A DNA stretch of 16,072 bases from Bacillota bacterium (GTDB taxonomy: Bacteria > Bacillota > UBA994 > UBA5500): NCBI GenBank assembly GCA_023436245.1, contig JAEZJZ010000050.1, positions 1 to 16,072 of the forward strand, read 5' to 3'. The translations under genes were made by a program, and so were the position numbers. Positions 7,023-13,533 of this stretch are shown piece by piece; the first letter of the stretch is position 1; every line of letters begins with the position of its first letter. The notes beneath the pieces were generated by a model. It had not been told where the DNA came from. It made no database searches and was given only the letters and a program-made list of their open reading frames with translations.

Positions 7023-7357
7023 GTCGCCGAAATCGCAAATGTCGAATGCCAATATTGTCCCCGATACCACCTGCCTGCGTTTTCTGACATACCATGACAT
7101 CGCCCCCGCGTGTATCTTTTTCTCGCCCCTTCTTGGCAGCCTACCCCAAGAAAGGCCTGTCGAGACATTGATCGAGCGCCCCCAAAGCAGGAATTCGCGA
7201 TCCTTTTATCCAATACTAATTGCTGCATGAGCCTAAACATCACAGATCGATCACATGCGCAACCATAGGTGAAGACTGACGTCTAACAATCTGTGGGCGA
7301 CCCCACCCTGGAAAACCAGGCTTTTGTTACGGTTAATTTACAGAAATGCGTAATCAA
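7023..7357. other. Non-coding region with two small tandem hairpins
   Basis: No credible gene. It contains a 7-bp hairpin TTCTTGG (7130-7136)/CCAAGAA (7146-7152). It also has two adjacent 5-bp hairpins, GTGGG/CCCAC (7293-7306) and CCTGG-AAAA-CCAGG (7307-7320), the second followed by CTTTTGTTA. The last could be a small terminator, which would imply an unseen short transcript upstream. I recognise no known riboswitch or RNA family here. Confidence 0.4.
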
Positions 7358-7386
7358 TTGCTTGGACAATGGGTGGGCCATATAAT
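7358..7386 (+). promoter_or_regulatory. Probable sigma-A promoter of the S-layer-type gene
   Basis: TTGCTT (7358-7363), a 17-bp spacer and a perfect TATAAT (7381-7386). The start should be near 7393, giving a leader of about 218 nt. Confidence 0.6.
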
Positions 7387-7392
7387 CGATGC

Positions 7393-7610
7393 TGTAAGGT
7401 AGGCTCAGCAGCTGAGCCTCGTCGCTGGTTCCTTGAAAATCACATAAACTTGGTTTCTTGGAATCAGTACGAGCCCTACCACAGTAATAGCCATTGGTGT
7501 GGAGCTCGTACCAATGGCGAATAATCGAGAGGGAGGGATGACCCAAAAAGAAAGGCTGTTGGGTACACTTTGGACTCTTAGGTTATTCTCAACTAATAGG
7601 AGGGAAATGA
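7393..7610 (+). promoter_or_regulatory. Long structured 5' leader of the S-layer-type gene
   Basis: The inferred leader holds four pairing elements. (1) AGGCTCAGC/GCTGAGCCT (7401-7419), about 8 nt from the expected 5' end. (2) 7467-7479 with 7499-7511, about 12 pairs with one mismatch (GTACGAGC/GCTCGTAC core). (3) CCATTGGT (7491-7498) with ACCAATGG (7510-7517), whose arms use the loop and last two bases of element 2, so the two cannot form fully together. (4) ACCCAA (7541-7546) with TTGGGT (7559-7564). The leader ends in a strong AGGAGGG (7598-7604), 6 nt from the ATG. I do not recognise a known riboswitch. mRNA stabilisation or a switch are both possible. Confidence 0.55.
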
Positions 7611-10600
7611 ATGCGTAAATTATTCGCAATGGTTGCGACCGTAGCAGTGGTGCTGAGCATGTTCTCTGGCATCGCGTTTGCGGCATTGGATCCTGCATAT
7701 AGGCTGGTCCTGACCGAGAACGCTACCGTTACCTGCTCCAATACTGCGAGTGACATTGTTGTTGTCAAAGGAATGGCCTATCATAATAACGTGGCTCTTC
7801 CGTCTGCCTCTAGCGGATCGGTTTCGATCGACATCGATAGCGATCCCACCTCGGCTGGCGTACAGCCAACTGTTGTTTCCGTTAACGCTGATGGCAGCTT
7901 CTTCTTTCCGATTGACAGGAATGCAGCGCCTGCAGTATTTACTGCCAAGTTGTCCGTGACTGGTGCGGCTGACGTTGCGGAAGCAAAGGTTACCCGCAAG
8001 GCCAATGCAACAATCACCACTCCTACGTTCGAGTACAAAACCAGTCCGTTGGAAACTCTTCGCGTTACCTTGACTGATGCCGATGGCAAAGCGCTTAGCA
8101 ACGCGCTCGCAACCGGCATCACCACTGTAACCCTGACCAACACCACGGACGCCTTGACTGGCACCGTGCAAGCCTTCTATCCATCCACAGGCGCTCTGCT
8201 TATCCTCGTGAGTGGCTGGACCAATGCTGGCACCTATACACTCAATCTGAACGGCGTTGCCCATGGCACCGTCACCGTGACTGAGGTTGGTGCGCTCGGT
8301 ATCAGTGCAATGCCTACAGCGTCTATTCAGCACAATGTGCCGACACACGTCGTGTTGAAGCTGACTGGCACCGCCGGGGACATTGTTGCTGTCACGGTAA
8401 CCGGCCCTGGCACTCTGACCCTTCTGCCAACCGACCCCGCAGGCGGCGCACTGGCTGCTACCCAGAACTACACCATTGGTAGCAACGGCACAAAGGAAAT
8501 TGCTTTCGATGCCACCTTTGACGCTGTGGGTGCTTACACATTCACCGCTTCGAAGTCAGGCTTCACGAACGCTAAGGTAGTCATGCAGGTGGTTTCGCCT
8601 ACCGCTGGCATTACCGAGTATGTTCGCACCAGCAAGCTTACTGAAATCACCGTTGGTTCTAACACTATTTCTATCGGCCCTGACCAAGAGTACGAACTCG
8701 TTTCATACTCTTACAACACTGCTACGCCTCCTGTGCTGGTGAAGGACACTGCGGTCACTTACACCGTTACCGTTGACGGCTCAGCAGCAACCTTGACTCC
8801 TGTTGGTAGTCACTGGACTTTCCCGGTGAATGCTGACAAGCTTGGAGAAAAGACTGTCCGCATCGCCTCTTTCGTGGGTGGCGTAAAGAAACTGGACAAA
8901 GAGTACGTCGTTAAGGTCACCGGTTGGGACGTGAGCTACGATGTGAGCAAGTTCATTGTGAACCAGGCTCAGAACGTTTCCTTCACTATCAAGGACTCTA
9001 ACGGTAACGCTATCAACAACGCCTTGATTTATGTTGTTGATGCAGTAACCGTTCCCGACTGGACGACTTTCTCTGGATTGGGGTCCGCTGCCAAGACTGC
9101 GGCACTATTGGTTAACCCGACCACAACCAATGTGAGCAACGGCACGTATACCAAGAGCAATCTCAAGTACAGTACCGTTGGTCAGAAGAACATTTTCGTG
9201 ACCAAGGGCAATGGCACTGATTTGATGGCTCAGTTCTCCAAGGGAATTACTGTCACCGGCAACTCGGTGTACACCGTTACATCCGACGTGCAGGCTCTGC
9301 TCTCCGGTAAGCAGCAGACGGTCACCTTGACGGTGACTGGAAACACTGACATGCCTCAGTTTGTTGAGAAGCAGGTCGGATCCACCATTACTTCGTTGAC
9401 TCCATCTTCTGTTTCTGGCGATACCATCAAGGTTCCCGTTCATAACAACGACACAAAGGATGTTACTCTCCGCGTCTACAACGGCGCAGGCGATAAGTGC
9501 GGCGAAGTTGTTCTGAAGACCGTTGCTCCAAAGCTGGTTTTCGAGCAAGAGACTACAACCGTTACTGAGAACATCTATACTGGGCTGAAGTTCCAGGTTG
9601 TTGATCCTCGCGACAACAGTGTCTTGACTAAGGATGTCAAGATCTCTGCGGTTAACGCTCCGACTCTTGGAGTCTACACTGCTGACAAGAAGGGCGTCCT
9701 CAGCACGACTCTTAATGCCTCATCCTCGTATGACGTTGCCCTGTTGGTACAGGGACTTGATTGGGATACCCTCAACAAGTTTGAGGATACGGCTACCGTT
9801 AAGTTCAAAGTAACCATCGCCACTGGTGTTGACGTTAACGCGGAAGGTACTCTGCAGATTGTTAAGCCTTCTTTGACTAGCAACCCGGAACAGGTTGTGC
9901 TCGGTCAGGCTACTAACCTGACCCTGACCTATAAGGATGGCAACGGCAATGCTTTGGCCAACAAGAAGGTATACCAGGGAAGCGACAACACTGGTATCGA
10001 GCTCGGCACCACTGATTCCAATGGCCAGATCTTGGTTGCAAACCAGGCTGCTACTTCCTCGTTGAAGTTTGCTGCCGCCACTGATGTTGCGACCAAGTAT
10101 GCGACTCTGACGGTGGCAGTTGGTGTTGACAACAAGAAGCCGGTTGTGACCGCTGATGCGACCACTGACAAGAGCACTGCTACTATTTCCATCAGTGACA
10201 ACGTCTTGGTTACTCGCCTGATGGTAAATGGTTCTGAAATCAGCATCTTCCCGCGCGCTGAAGTGAAGCATGTTGTCAACCTCAAGGTTGGTGTGAACAC
10301 CTTCACCATCATCGCGATGGACAACAACTACAACGTTGCTGAAGAGACCGTCACCATCACCTACACTCCTGCTGCTAACAACTCCACCGTCCTCCAGGGC
10401 GGCGCAGTTGAGCGCAAGGGCGACTACGTCTTCGTGCAGATTCGTCAGTTCGAAGACCTCGGAGCTACCTTGACTTGGAACGCTGCTGCTAAGACCGCTA
10501 CCTTCGTTGCTGGTGGCAAGACTGTCGAAGTGACCGTCGGCTCCACCACCGCTAAGGTTAACGGCGAAGCCGCTACTATGCCTTCCGCTCCGATCAACGT

Positions 10601-10700
10601 TGGTGGTCGCGTCATGGTTCCGACCCGCTTCATCGCTGAGGCTCTTGGTTGGACTGTTGACTGGGCTGCTGGCGACATCGTCACCATCACCCTTCCGTAA
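7611..10700 (+). CDS. Secreted surface protein, probable S-layer protein with C-terminal copper-amine-oxidase-N-like domain
   Basis: Encodes 1029 aa. A Sec signal peptide (MRKLFAMVATVAVVLSMFSG then IAFA|A) is likely cleaved after about residue 24. The middle is a long Thr/Val/Ala/Asn-rich beta-sandwich array with Ig-like (Big_1-like) units, for example KDSNGNAINNALIYVVD and KDGNGNALANKKVYQGSD, followed by TDSNGQI. A cadherin- or glucodextranase-B-like unit follows at about 843-920 (DNKKPVVTADATTD ... ITYTP). The last 105 or so residues look like a copper-amine-oxidase N-like domain (PF07833 type): INVGGRVMVPTRFIAEALGW then TVDWAAGDIVTITLP. No SLH repeats, LPXTG or lipobox are present. There are only two cysteines in the mature protein (42 and 630). 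Codons shift to GTT/GCT/GGT/AAC/AAG compared with neighbours, as in very highly expressed genes. With its own promoter, long leader and strong terminator, it fits a monocistronic S-layer gene. The S-layer role is inference. Confidence 0.75.
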   Translation: MRKLFAMVATVAVVLSMFSGIAFAALDPAYRLVLTENATVTCSNTASDIVVVKGMAYHNNVALPSASSGSVSIDIDSDPTSAGVQPTVVSVNADGSFFFPIDRNAAPAVFTAKLSVTGAADVAEAKVTRKANATITTPTFEYKTSPLETLRVTLTDADGKALSNALATGITTVTLTNTTDALTGTVQAFYPSTGALLILVSGWTNAGTYTLNLNGVAHGTVTVTEVGALGISAMPTASIQHNVPTHVVLKLTGTAGDIVAVTVTGPGTLTLLPTDPAGGALAATQNYTIGSNGTKEIAFDATFDAVGAYTFTASKSGFTNAKVVMQVVSPTAGITEYVRTSKLTEITVGSNTISIGPDQEYELVSYSYNTATPPVLVKDTAVTYTVTVDGSAATLTPVGSHWTFPVNADKLGEKTVRIASFVGGVKKLDKEYVVKVTGWDVSYDVSKFIVNQAQNVSFTIKDSNGNAINNALIYVVDAVTVPDWTTFSGLGSAAKTAALLVNPTTTNVSNGTYTKSNLKYSTVGQKNIFVTKGNGTDLMAQFSKGITVTGNSVYTVTSDVQALLSGKQQTVTLTVTGNTDMPQFVEKQVGSTITSLTPSSVSGDTIKVPVHNNDTKDVTLRVYNGAGDKCGEVVLKTVAPKLVFEQETTTVTENIYTGLKFQVVDPRDNSVLTKDVKISAVNAPTLGVYTADKKGVLSTTLNASSSYDVALLVQGLDWDTLNKFEDTATVKFKVTIATGVDVNAEGTLQIVKPSLTSNPEQVVLGQATNLTLTYKDGNGNALANKKVYQGSDNTGIELGTTDSNGQILVANQAATSSLKFAAATDVATKYATLTVAVGVDNKKPVVTADATTDKSTATISISDNVLVTRLMVNGSEISIFPRAEVKHVVNLKVGVNTFTIIAMDNNYNVAEETVTITYTPAANNSTVLQGGAVERKGDYVFVQIRQFEDLGATLTWNAAAKTATFVAGGKTVEVTVGSTTAKVNGEAATMPSAPINVGGRVMVPTRFIAEALGWTVDWAAGDIVTITLP

Positions 10701-10721
10701 GTAAGGGTAGATAGTAAGCCT

Positions 10722-10756
10722 GAGACACCCCGCGCAAGCGGGGTGTCTCTCTTTTA
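10722..10756 (+). terminator. Strong intrinsic terminator of the S-layer-type gene
   Basis: GAGACACCCCGC (10722-10733) pairs perfectly with GCGGGGTGTCTC (10738-10749) around a GCAA tetraloop. TCTTTTAT follows. It is among the strongest terminators here, which fits an abundant transcript. Confidence 0.93.
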
Positions 10757-10797
10757 TGCTCCTTGGACGGAGGACGGGGCGCAGGTTGCTAGGGTCA

Positions 10798-10846
10798 GGA
10801 TTCTTCGCGGAGTTTATGCTGAGCCTGCGAAGCGCTCAGAATGACA
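10798..10846 (-). repeat. Dispersed TGTCATYCTGAGC-type repeat, copy 2
   Basis: Read on the minus strand it begins TGTCATTCTGAGCGCTTCGC and ends GCGAAGAATCC. It shares the opening and the GAAGRATC end with the copy at 2924-2949 but carries an extra middle segment with a second CTCAGC. It lies in the gap between the S-layer-type gene and spo0F. Confidence 0.5.
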
Positions 10847-10985
10847 CTCTGCCCGCGCGGTGGCAGCCATTAGGTGTCGACTGATGCAGGAATACAACCT
10901 CAACCTCGGCCCAGCACGGCTGTCCTACTAGCACTAGCGATTGGGTAAGTCAACCCACAATATCTAGATAATTCTTTCATCTCGA

Positions 10986-11013
10986 GCAGGAACTTTGCTC
11001 TCCAAAGCAGAAC
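10986..11013 (+). promoter_or_regulatory. Candidate sigma-H promoter for spo0F
   Basis: GCAGGAACT (10986-10994), 12 nt, then GCAGAAC (11007-11013). This is close to the B. subtilis sigma-H consensus RnAGGAwWW-N11/12-RnnGAAT, with two mismatches. The start would fall near 11020, about 35 nt before the ribosome-binding site. B. subtilis spo0F is known to be transcribed by sigma-H. Confidence 0.45.
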
Positions 11014-11046
11014 AAGGTTAAGGAATGTTGCCAAGCAGTTGGCAGG

Positions 11047-11053
11047 TGTCGAA
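11047..11053 (+). promoter_or_regulatory. Candidate Spo0A-binding box (0A box) next to spo0F
   Basis: Exact TGTCGAA core, immediately before the GAGGAGGG of spo0F. A near match, TGTCGAC, lies at 10875-10881. A 7-base match is expected about twice by chance in 16 kb counting both strands, so only the position makes it interesting. Confidence 0.3.
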
Positions 11054-11069
11054 CGAGGAGGGCTGGTTC

Positions 11070-11444
11070 GTGCAGTGTCTGAAGGTGATGATCGTTGACG
11101 ATCAAACAGGGATCCGTAGGCTGTTGACCGAGTACTTTCACAGCGAAGGTTGGGCCCCCATGGAGGCAAGGAATGGTCAGGAAGCGCTTGATCTGCTGCC
11201 AGAGTCGCCAGATGTGATTCTCTTGGACATGAAGATGCCGGTGATGGATGGACTGGAGACTCTGCGCTTTGTGCGGGCTCAGTCGCCGGATTTGCCGGTG
11301 ATCATCATGACCGCCTATGGCGAGCTTGACCTGGTCCGCCAGGCCGAGACCCTGGGCATCAGCGCCAAGATCAGTAAGCCATTTGACATCGAGGCCTTGC
11401 GCGAGATGGTGATGCGCATCTATAGCGAGCGCAGAGCGAGCTAG
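11070..11444 (+). CDS. spo0F: Sporulation phosphorelay response regulator Spo0F
   Basis: Encodes 124 aa, the same length as B. subtilis Spo0F: a single receiver domain with no output domain. It passes phosphate from sensor kinases to the Spo0B-type phosphotransferase and so to Spo0A. Receiver residues are all present: Asp10-Asp11 (IVDDQTGIR), phosphoacceptor Asp53 (VILLDMKMPVMDG), Thr81 (IIMTAYGELD) and Lys103 (SKPFDIEALR). The stretches VDDQxGIR, MTAYGELD and KPFDI are close to the Bacillus protein. I chose GTG 11070, 7 nt after GAGGAGGG (11055-11062). The frame is open from 11025, but that start would add 15 residues and has no ribosome-binding site. Candidate sigma-H and 0A elements lie just upstream, and its place between pyrG and the transaldolase matches Bacillus. 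A CheY-like protein is the alternative but is less likely. Confidence 0.92.
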   Translation: MQCLKVMIVDDQTGIRRLLTEYFHSEGWAPMEARNGQEALDLLPESPDVILLDMKMPVMDGLETLRFVRAQSPDLPVIIMTAYGELDLVRQAETLGISAKISKPFDIEALREMVMRIYSERRAS

Positions 11445-11455
11445 GGGGGCGCGCT

Positions 11456-11475
11456 GATAGCAACGGAGTGCTATC
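11456..11475 (+). other. Small hairpin after spo0F
   Basis: GATAGCA (11456-11462) pairs with TGCTATC (11469-11475) around a 6-nt loop, 11 nt after the spo0F stop. A full terminator follows 28 nt later. It is possibly a 3'-end stabiliser. Confidence 0.35.
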
Positions 11476-11502
11476 TGGGTTTGATGACAAGCAAGGATGT
11501 GG

Positions 11503-11533
11503 ACCGGCGGCGCACGAGCCGTCGGTTTTGTCG
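11503..11533 (+). terminator. Intrinsic terminator of spo0F
   Basis: ACCGGCGGC (11503-11511) pairs with GCCGTCGGT (11518-11526, one G-U) around a 6-nt loop. TTTTGTCGTTT follows. It separates spo0F from the transaldolase unit. Confidence 0.85.
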
Positions 11534-11561
11534 TTTAGTCACGCGCATAGGGAGAATAGAA

Positions 11562-11590
11562 TAGCCTAATTAGGGGATATGTTATATACT
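11562..11590 (+). promoter_or_regulatory. Possible promoter of the transaldolase gene
   Basis: TATACT (11585-11590, 5/6) with a poor -35, TAGCCT (11562-11567), at 17 bp, in an AT-rich patch. The -10 is good and the -35 is weak. Confidence 0.35.
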
Positions 11591-11637
11591 GTTATCAATG
11601 AGTGAAATACATAGATATCAAAGGGGGACTGACCCGG

Positions 11638-12294
11638 ATGCGGATCTTTCTTGACACAGCCAACCTGGATGAGATCAGGAAGGCGGTAAGGCTCGGGGTA
11701 ATTGCTGGCGTGACGACTAACCCGTCGTTGATTGCGAAAGAAGGGCGCGAGTTCTTGCCGACTGTGCAGGAGATCTGCTCGCTGGTAGACGGGCCAGTCA
11801 GTGCGGAAGTGATTAGCCTGGAGACGGAGCAGATGCTGCGCGAAGCGCGCAAGCTGGCATCCTTGGCGCCGAACGTGGTGGTCAAGGTGCCGATGTGCGA
11901 AAACGGCTTGGCCGTGGTGCATCAGTTGGCGCAAGAGGGGATCAAGACCAACATGACGTTGATCTTCTCCGCCAATCAGGCTCTGCTTGCTGCTCGGGCG
12001 GGTGCGACTTATGTCAGCCCCTTTGTCGGCCGCCTGGATGATATCGGGCAACCCGGCATGTCTTTGGTAGAGGACGTGGTAGGCATCTTTGATCTGCATG
12101 GAATTGATTGCGAGGTTATCGCAGCCAGCATTCGGCATACGGAACACGTGATGTCTGCCGCCAAGGCCGGGGCACACATTTCCACTATCCCGTACAAGGT
12201 GTTGCTGCAGATGACCAAGCATCCGCTCACGGACAGCGGTATTGAGCGGTTCCTGGCGGACTGGAAGCAAAGCGGGGGCAAGCTGGAGGTTTAG
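11638..12294 (+). CDS. tal: Transaldolase of the small TalC/FSA subfamily
   Basis: Encodes 218 aa. A cytoplasmic pentose-phosphate enzyme that moves a dihydroxyacetone unit between sugar phosphates through a Schiff base. Visible residues: Asp6 (LDTAN), Thr26 and Asn28 (TTNPSLI), Schiff-base Lys83 (VVVKVPM) and the Arg-containing SPFVGRLDDIG. E. coli fructose-6-phosphate aldolase FsaA, as I recall, has Gln59 (AQV) and Tyr131 (APY). The equivalent residues here are Glu57 (SAEV) and Phe129 (SPF), which point to transaldolase rather than aldolase activity, although automated annotation may call it fsa. The start is ATG 11638, 10 nt after AAGGGGG (11621-11627). The frame is open to a GTG at 11602, which has no ribosome-binding site. 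Its place after spo0F and before glpX parallels ywjH in B. subtilis, but fbaA is missing here. Confidence 0.93.
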   Translation: MRIFLDTANLDEIRKAVRLGVIAGVTTNPSLIAKEGREFLPTVQEICSLVDGPVSAEVISLETEQMLREARKLASLAPNVVVKVPMCENGLAVVHQLAQEGIKTNMTLIFSANQALLAARAGATYVSPFVGRLDDIGQPGMSLVEDVVGIFDLHGIDCEVIAASIRHTEHVMSAAKAGAHISTIPYKVLLQMTKHPLTDSGIERFLADWKQSGGKLEV

Positions 12295-12311
12295 TTCGTA
12301 GCACTAGGCGC

Positions 12312-12338
12312 GGGTCGCATGCATGCGACCCCTACGGG
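12312..12338 (-). repeat. CATG-centred palindromic repeat, copy C
   Basis: Exact reverse complement of the 27-base copy A (4437-4463): the palindrome at 12312-12331 followed by CCTACGGG. It lies 17 nt from copy D, head to head, between tal and glpX. Confidence 0.85.
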
Positions 12339-12355
12339 CCGGTGCGTCGCAGTAT

Positions 12356-12382
12356 CCCGTAGGGGCGTCATGAATGACGCCC
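12356..12382 (+). repeat. CATG-centred palindromic repeat, copy D
   Basis: CCCGTAGGGG leads into GGGCGTCAT (12363-12371), GA, ATGACGCCC (12374-12382). It faces copy C in inverted orientation, so CCCCTACGGG (12329-12338) can also pair with CCCGTAGGGG (12356-12365) to make one larger hairpin. Confidence 0.8.
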
Positions 12383-12433
12383 GTTGTCGGCAGCTCGCTA
12401 TGAGCGCTGCTGGCTTCCAAATAGGGGTGTCAA

Positions 12434-12458
12434 AGGGGCGGGGCGTGGCCCTGCCCCT
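12434..12458 (+). other. GC-rich hairpin in the tal-glpX gap
   Basis: AGGGGC (12434-12439) pairs with GCCCCT (12453-12458). The stem continues inward through a G-U to about 11 pairs with a GTG loop. There is no T-tract after it. It ends 33 nt before the glpX Shine-Dalgarno sequence and may be a weak tal terminator or a leader element. Confidence 0.45.
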
Positions 12459-12506
12459 GTTGTATGTGCGTATCTGCGATAGCTATACAGAGGAGGAGAA
12501 CGGAGC

Positions 12507-13487
12507 ATGGAGCGCGAACTGGCGTTGGAGTTTGTGCGGGTGACGGAGGCGGCGGCGCTGGCGGCTGGGCGCTGGATGGGGCGCGGGCAGAAGGAAGCGG
12601 CTGACGCGGCAGCGGTGGATGCCATGCGGGCGATGCTCGAGTCGGTCAGCATCGCCGGCACGGTGGTGATTGGCGAGGGCGAGATGGACGAGGCCCCAAT
12701 GCTCTACATCGGTGAGCGGGTGGGTTGCGCCAGAACACCGCGGGTGGACGTGGCCGTGGATCCGCTGGAGGGGACAAATCTGGTGGCGAAGGGCCTGCCG
12801 AACAGCATCGCTGTGTTGGCCGTGGCCGAGCAAGGCTGTCTGCTGCATGCTCCGGACATGTACATGCAGAAGATTGCGGTTGGCCCGGCAGCGGCTGGGT
12901 TGATCGACATCGACGCGCCTGTCGCGGATAACCTTCAGGCCATTGCCAAGGCCACCAACCGACAGGTAAACGACCTGACGGTGGTGGTGTTGGATCGCGA
13001 GCGTCATGCCCAGATTATCCACGATGTGCGGGAAGCGGGAGCGCGCATTAAGTTGATCACGGACGGTGACGTGGCGCCGGCCGTGGCCACCGCTTTTCCC
13101 GACAGCGGAGTGGACCTGCTGCTTGGTATCGGCGGCGCTCCGGAGGGAGTGCTGGCTGCGGCTGCTCTGAAGTGTCTCGGCGGCGAGATGCAGGCGCGTC
13201 TCTGCCCACAGACCGACGAGGAAGTGCAGCGCGCCCTGCAGATGGGCATCAAGGATTTGAAGTCGGTGCTCACGCATAACGACTTGGCCAAGGGTGACGA
13301 TGTGATCTTTGCCGCCACCGGGATCACCGACGGCGACCTGCTACAAGGAGTGCGCTACTTCGGTGGGCAGGCGCGTTCGCATTCCCTGGTGATGCGGGCC
13401 AAAACGGGAACAGTGAGATTTGTGGAGGCGATGCATCGCTTGGAGCGCAAGCCGATGCTTAAAGAACTGATAGACCGGCAACAATGA
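12507..13487 (+). CDS. glpX: Fructose-1,6-bisphosphatase class II (GlpX)
   Basis: Encodes 326 aa, full length. It hydrolyses fructose 1,6-bisphosphate to fructose 6-phosphate, a gluconeogenic step in the cytoplasm, using divalent metal. All metal and active-site acids known from E. coli GlpX fall at the same numbers: Asp33 (KEAADAAAV), Glu57 (IGEGEMDEAPM), Asp85 and Glu88 (VDPLEGTN), and Glu213 (IGGAPEGV). ATG 12507 follows AGGAGGAG (12491-12498) by 8 nt. Codons are more GC-rich here (many GTG, GCG, CTG) than in the S-layer-type gene. It may be read through from tal across the repeat-rich gap or have its own start. Rho follows 46 nt later with no terminator between, so the two are probably cotranscribed. 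Pairing with transaldolase supports sugar-phosphate recycling when carbon enters below hexoses; that part is inference. Confidence 0.96.
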   Translation: MERELALEFVRVTEAAALAAGRWMGRGQKEAADAAAVDAMRAMLESVSIAGTVVIGEGEMDEAPMLYIGERVGCARTPRVDVAVDPLEGTNLVAKGLPNSIAVLAVAEQGCLLHAPDMYMQKIAVGPAAAGLIDIDAPVADNLQAIAKATNRQVNDLTVVVLDRERHAQIIHDVREAGARIKLITDGDVAPAVATAFPDSGVDLLLGIGGAPEGVLAAAALKCLGGEMQARLCPQTDEEVQRALQMGIKDLKSVLTHNDLAKGDDVIFAATGITDGDLLQGVRYFGGQARSHSLVMRAKTGTVRFVEAMHRLERKPMLKELIDRQQ

Positions 13488-13533
13488 ATGTAGGATCGCG
13501 CATCCCCGTATTCCCATACACCAAGGAAGTGAT

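Noticed and set aside
7040..7046. TGTCGAA (0A-box core) in the gap before the S-layer-type gene
   Set aside because: About two such matches are expected by chance in the window, and it is more than 300 bp from the promoter.
7620..8348. Minus-strand frames opposite the S-layer-type gene
   Set aside because: The plus-strand gene has a signal peptide, ribosome-binding site and domains; the antisense frames have none.
12460..12489. TTGTAT-18-TATACA as a glpX promoter
   Set aside because: Transcription would begin at or after the glpX Shine-Dalgarno sequence, and the -35 is poor.
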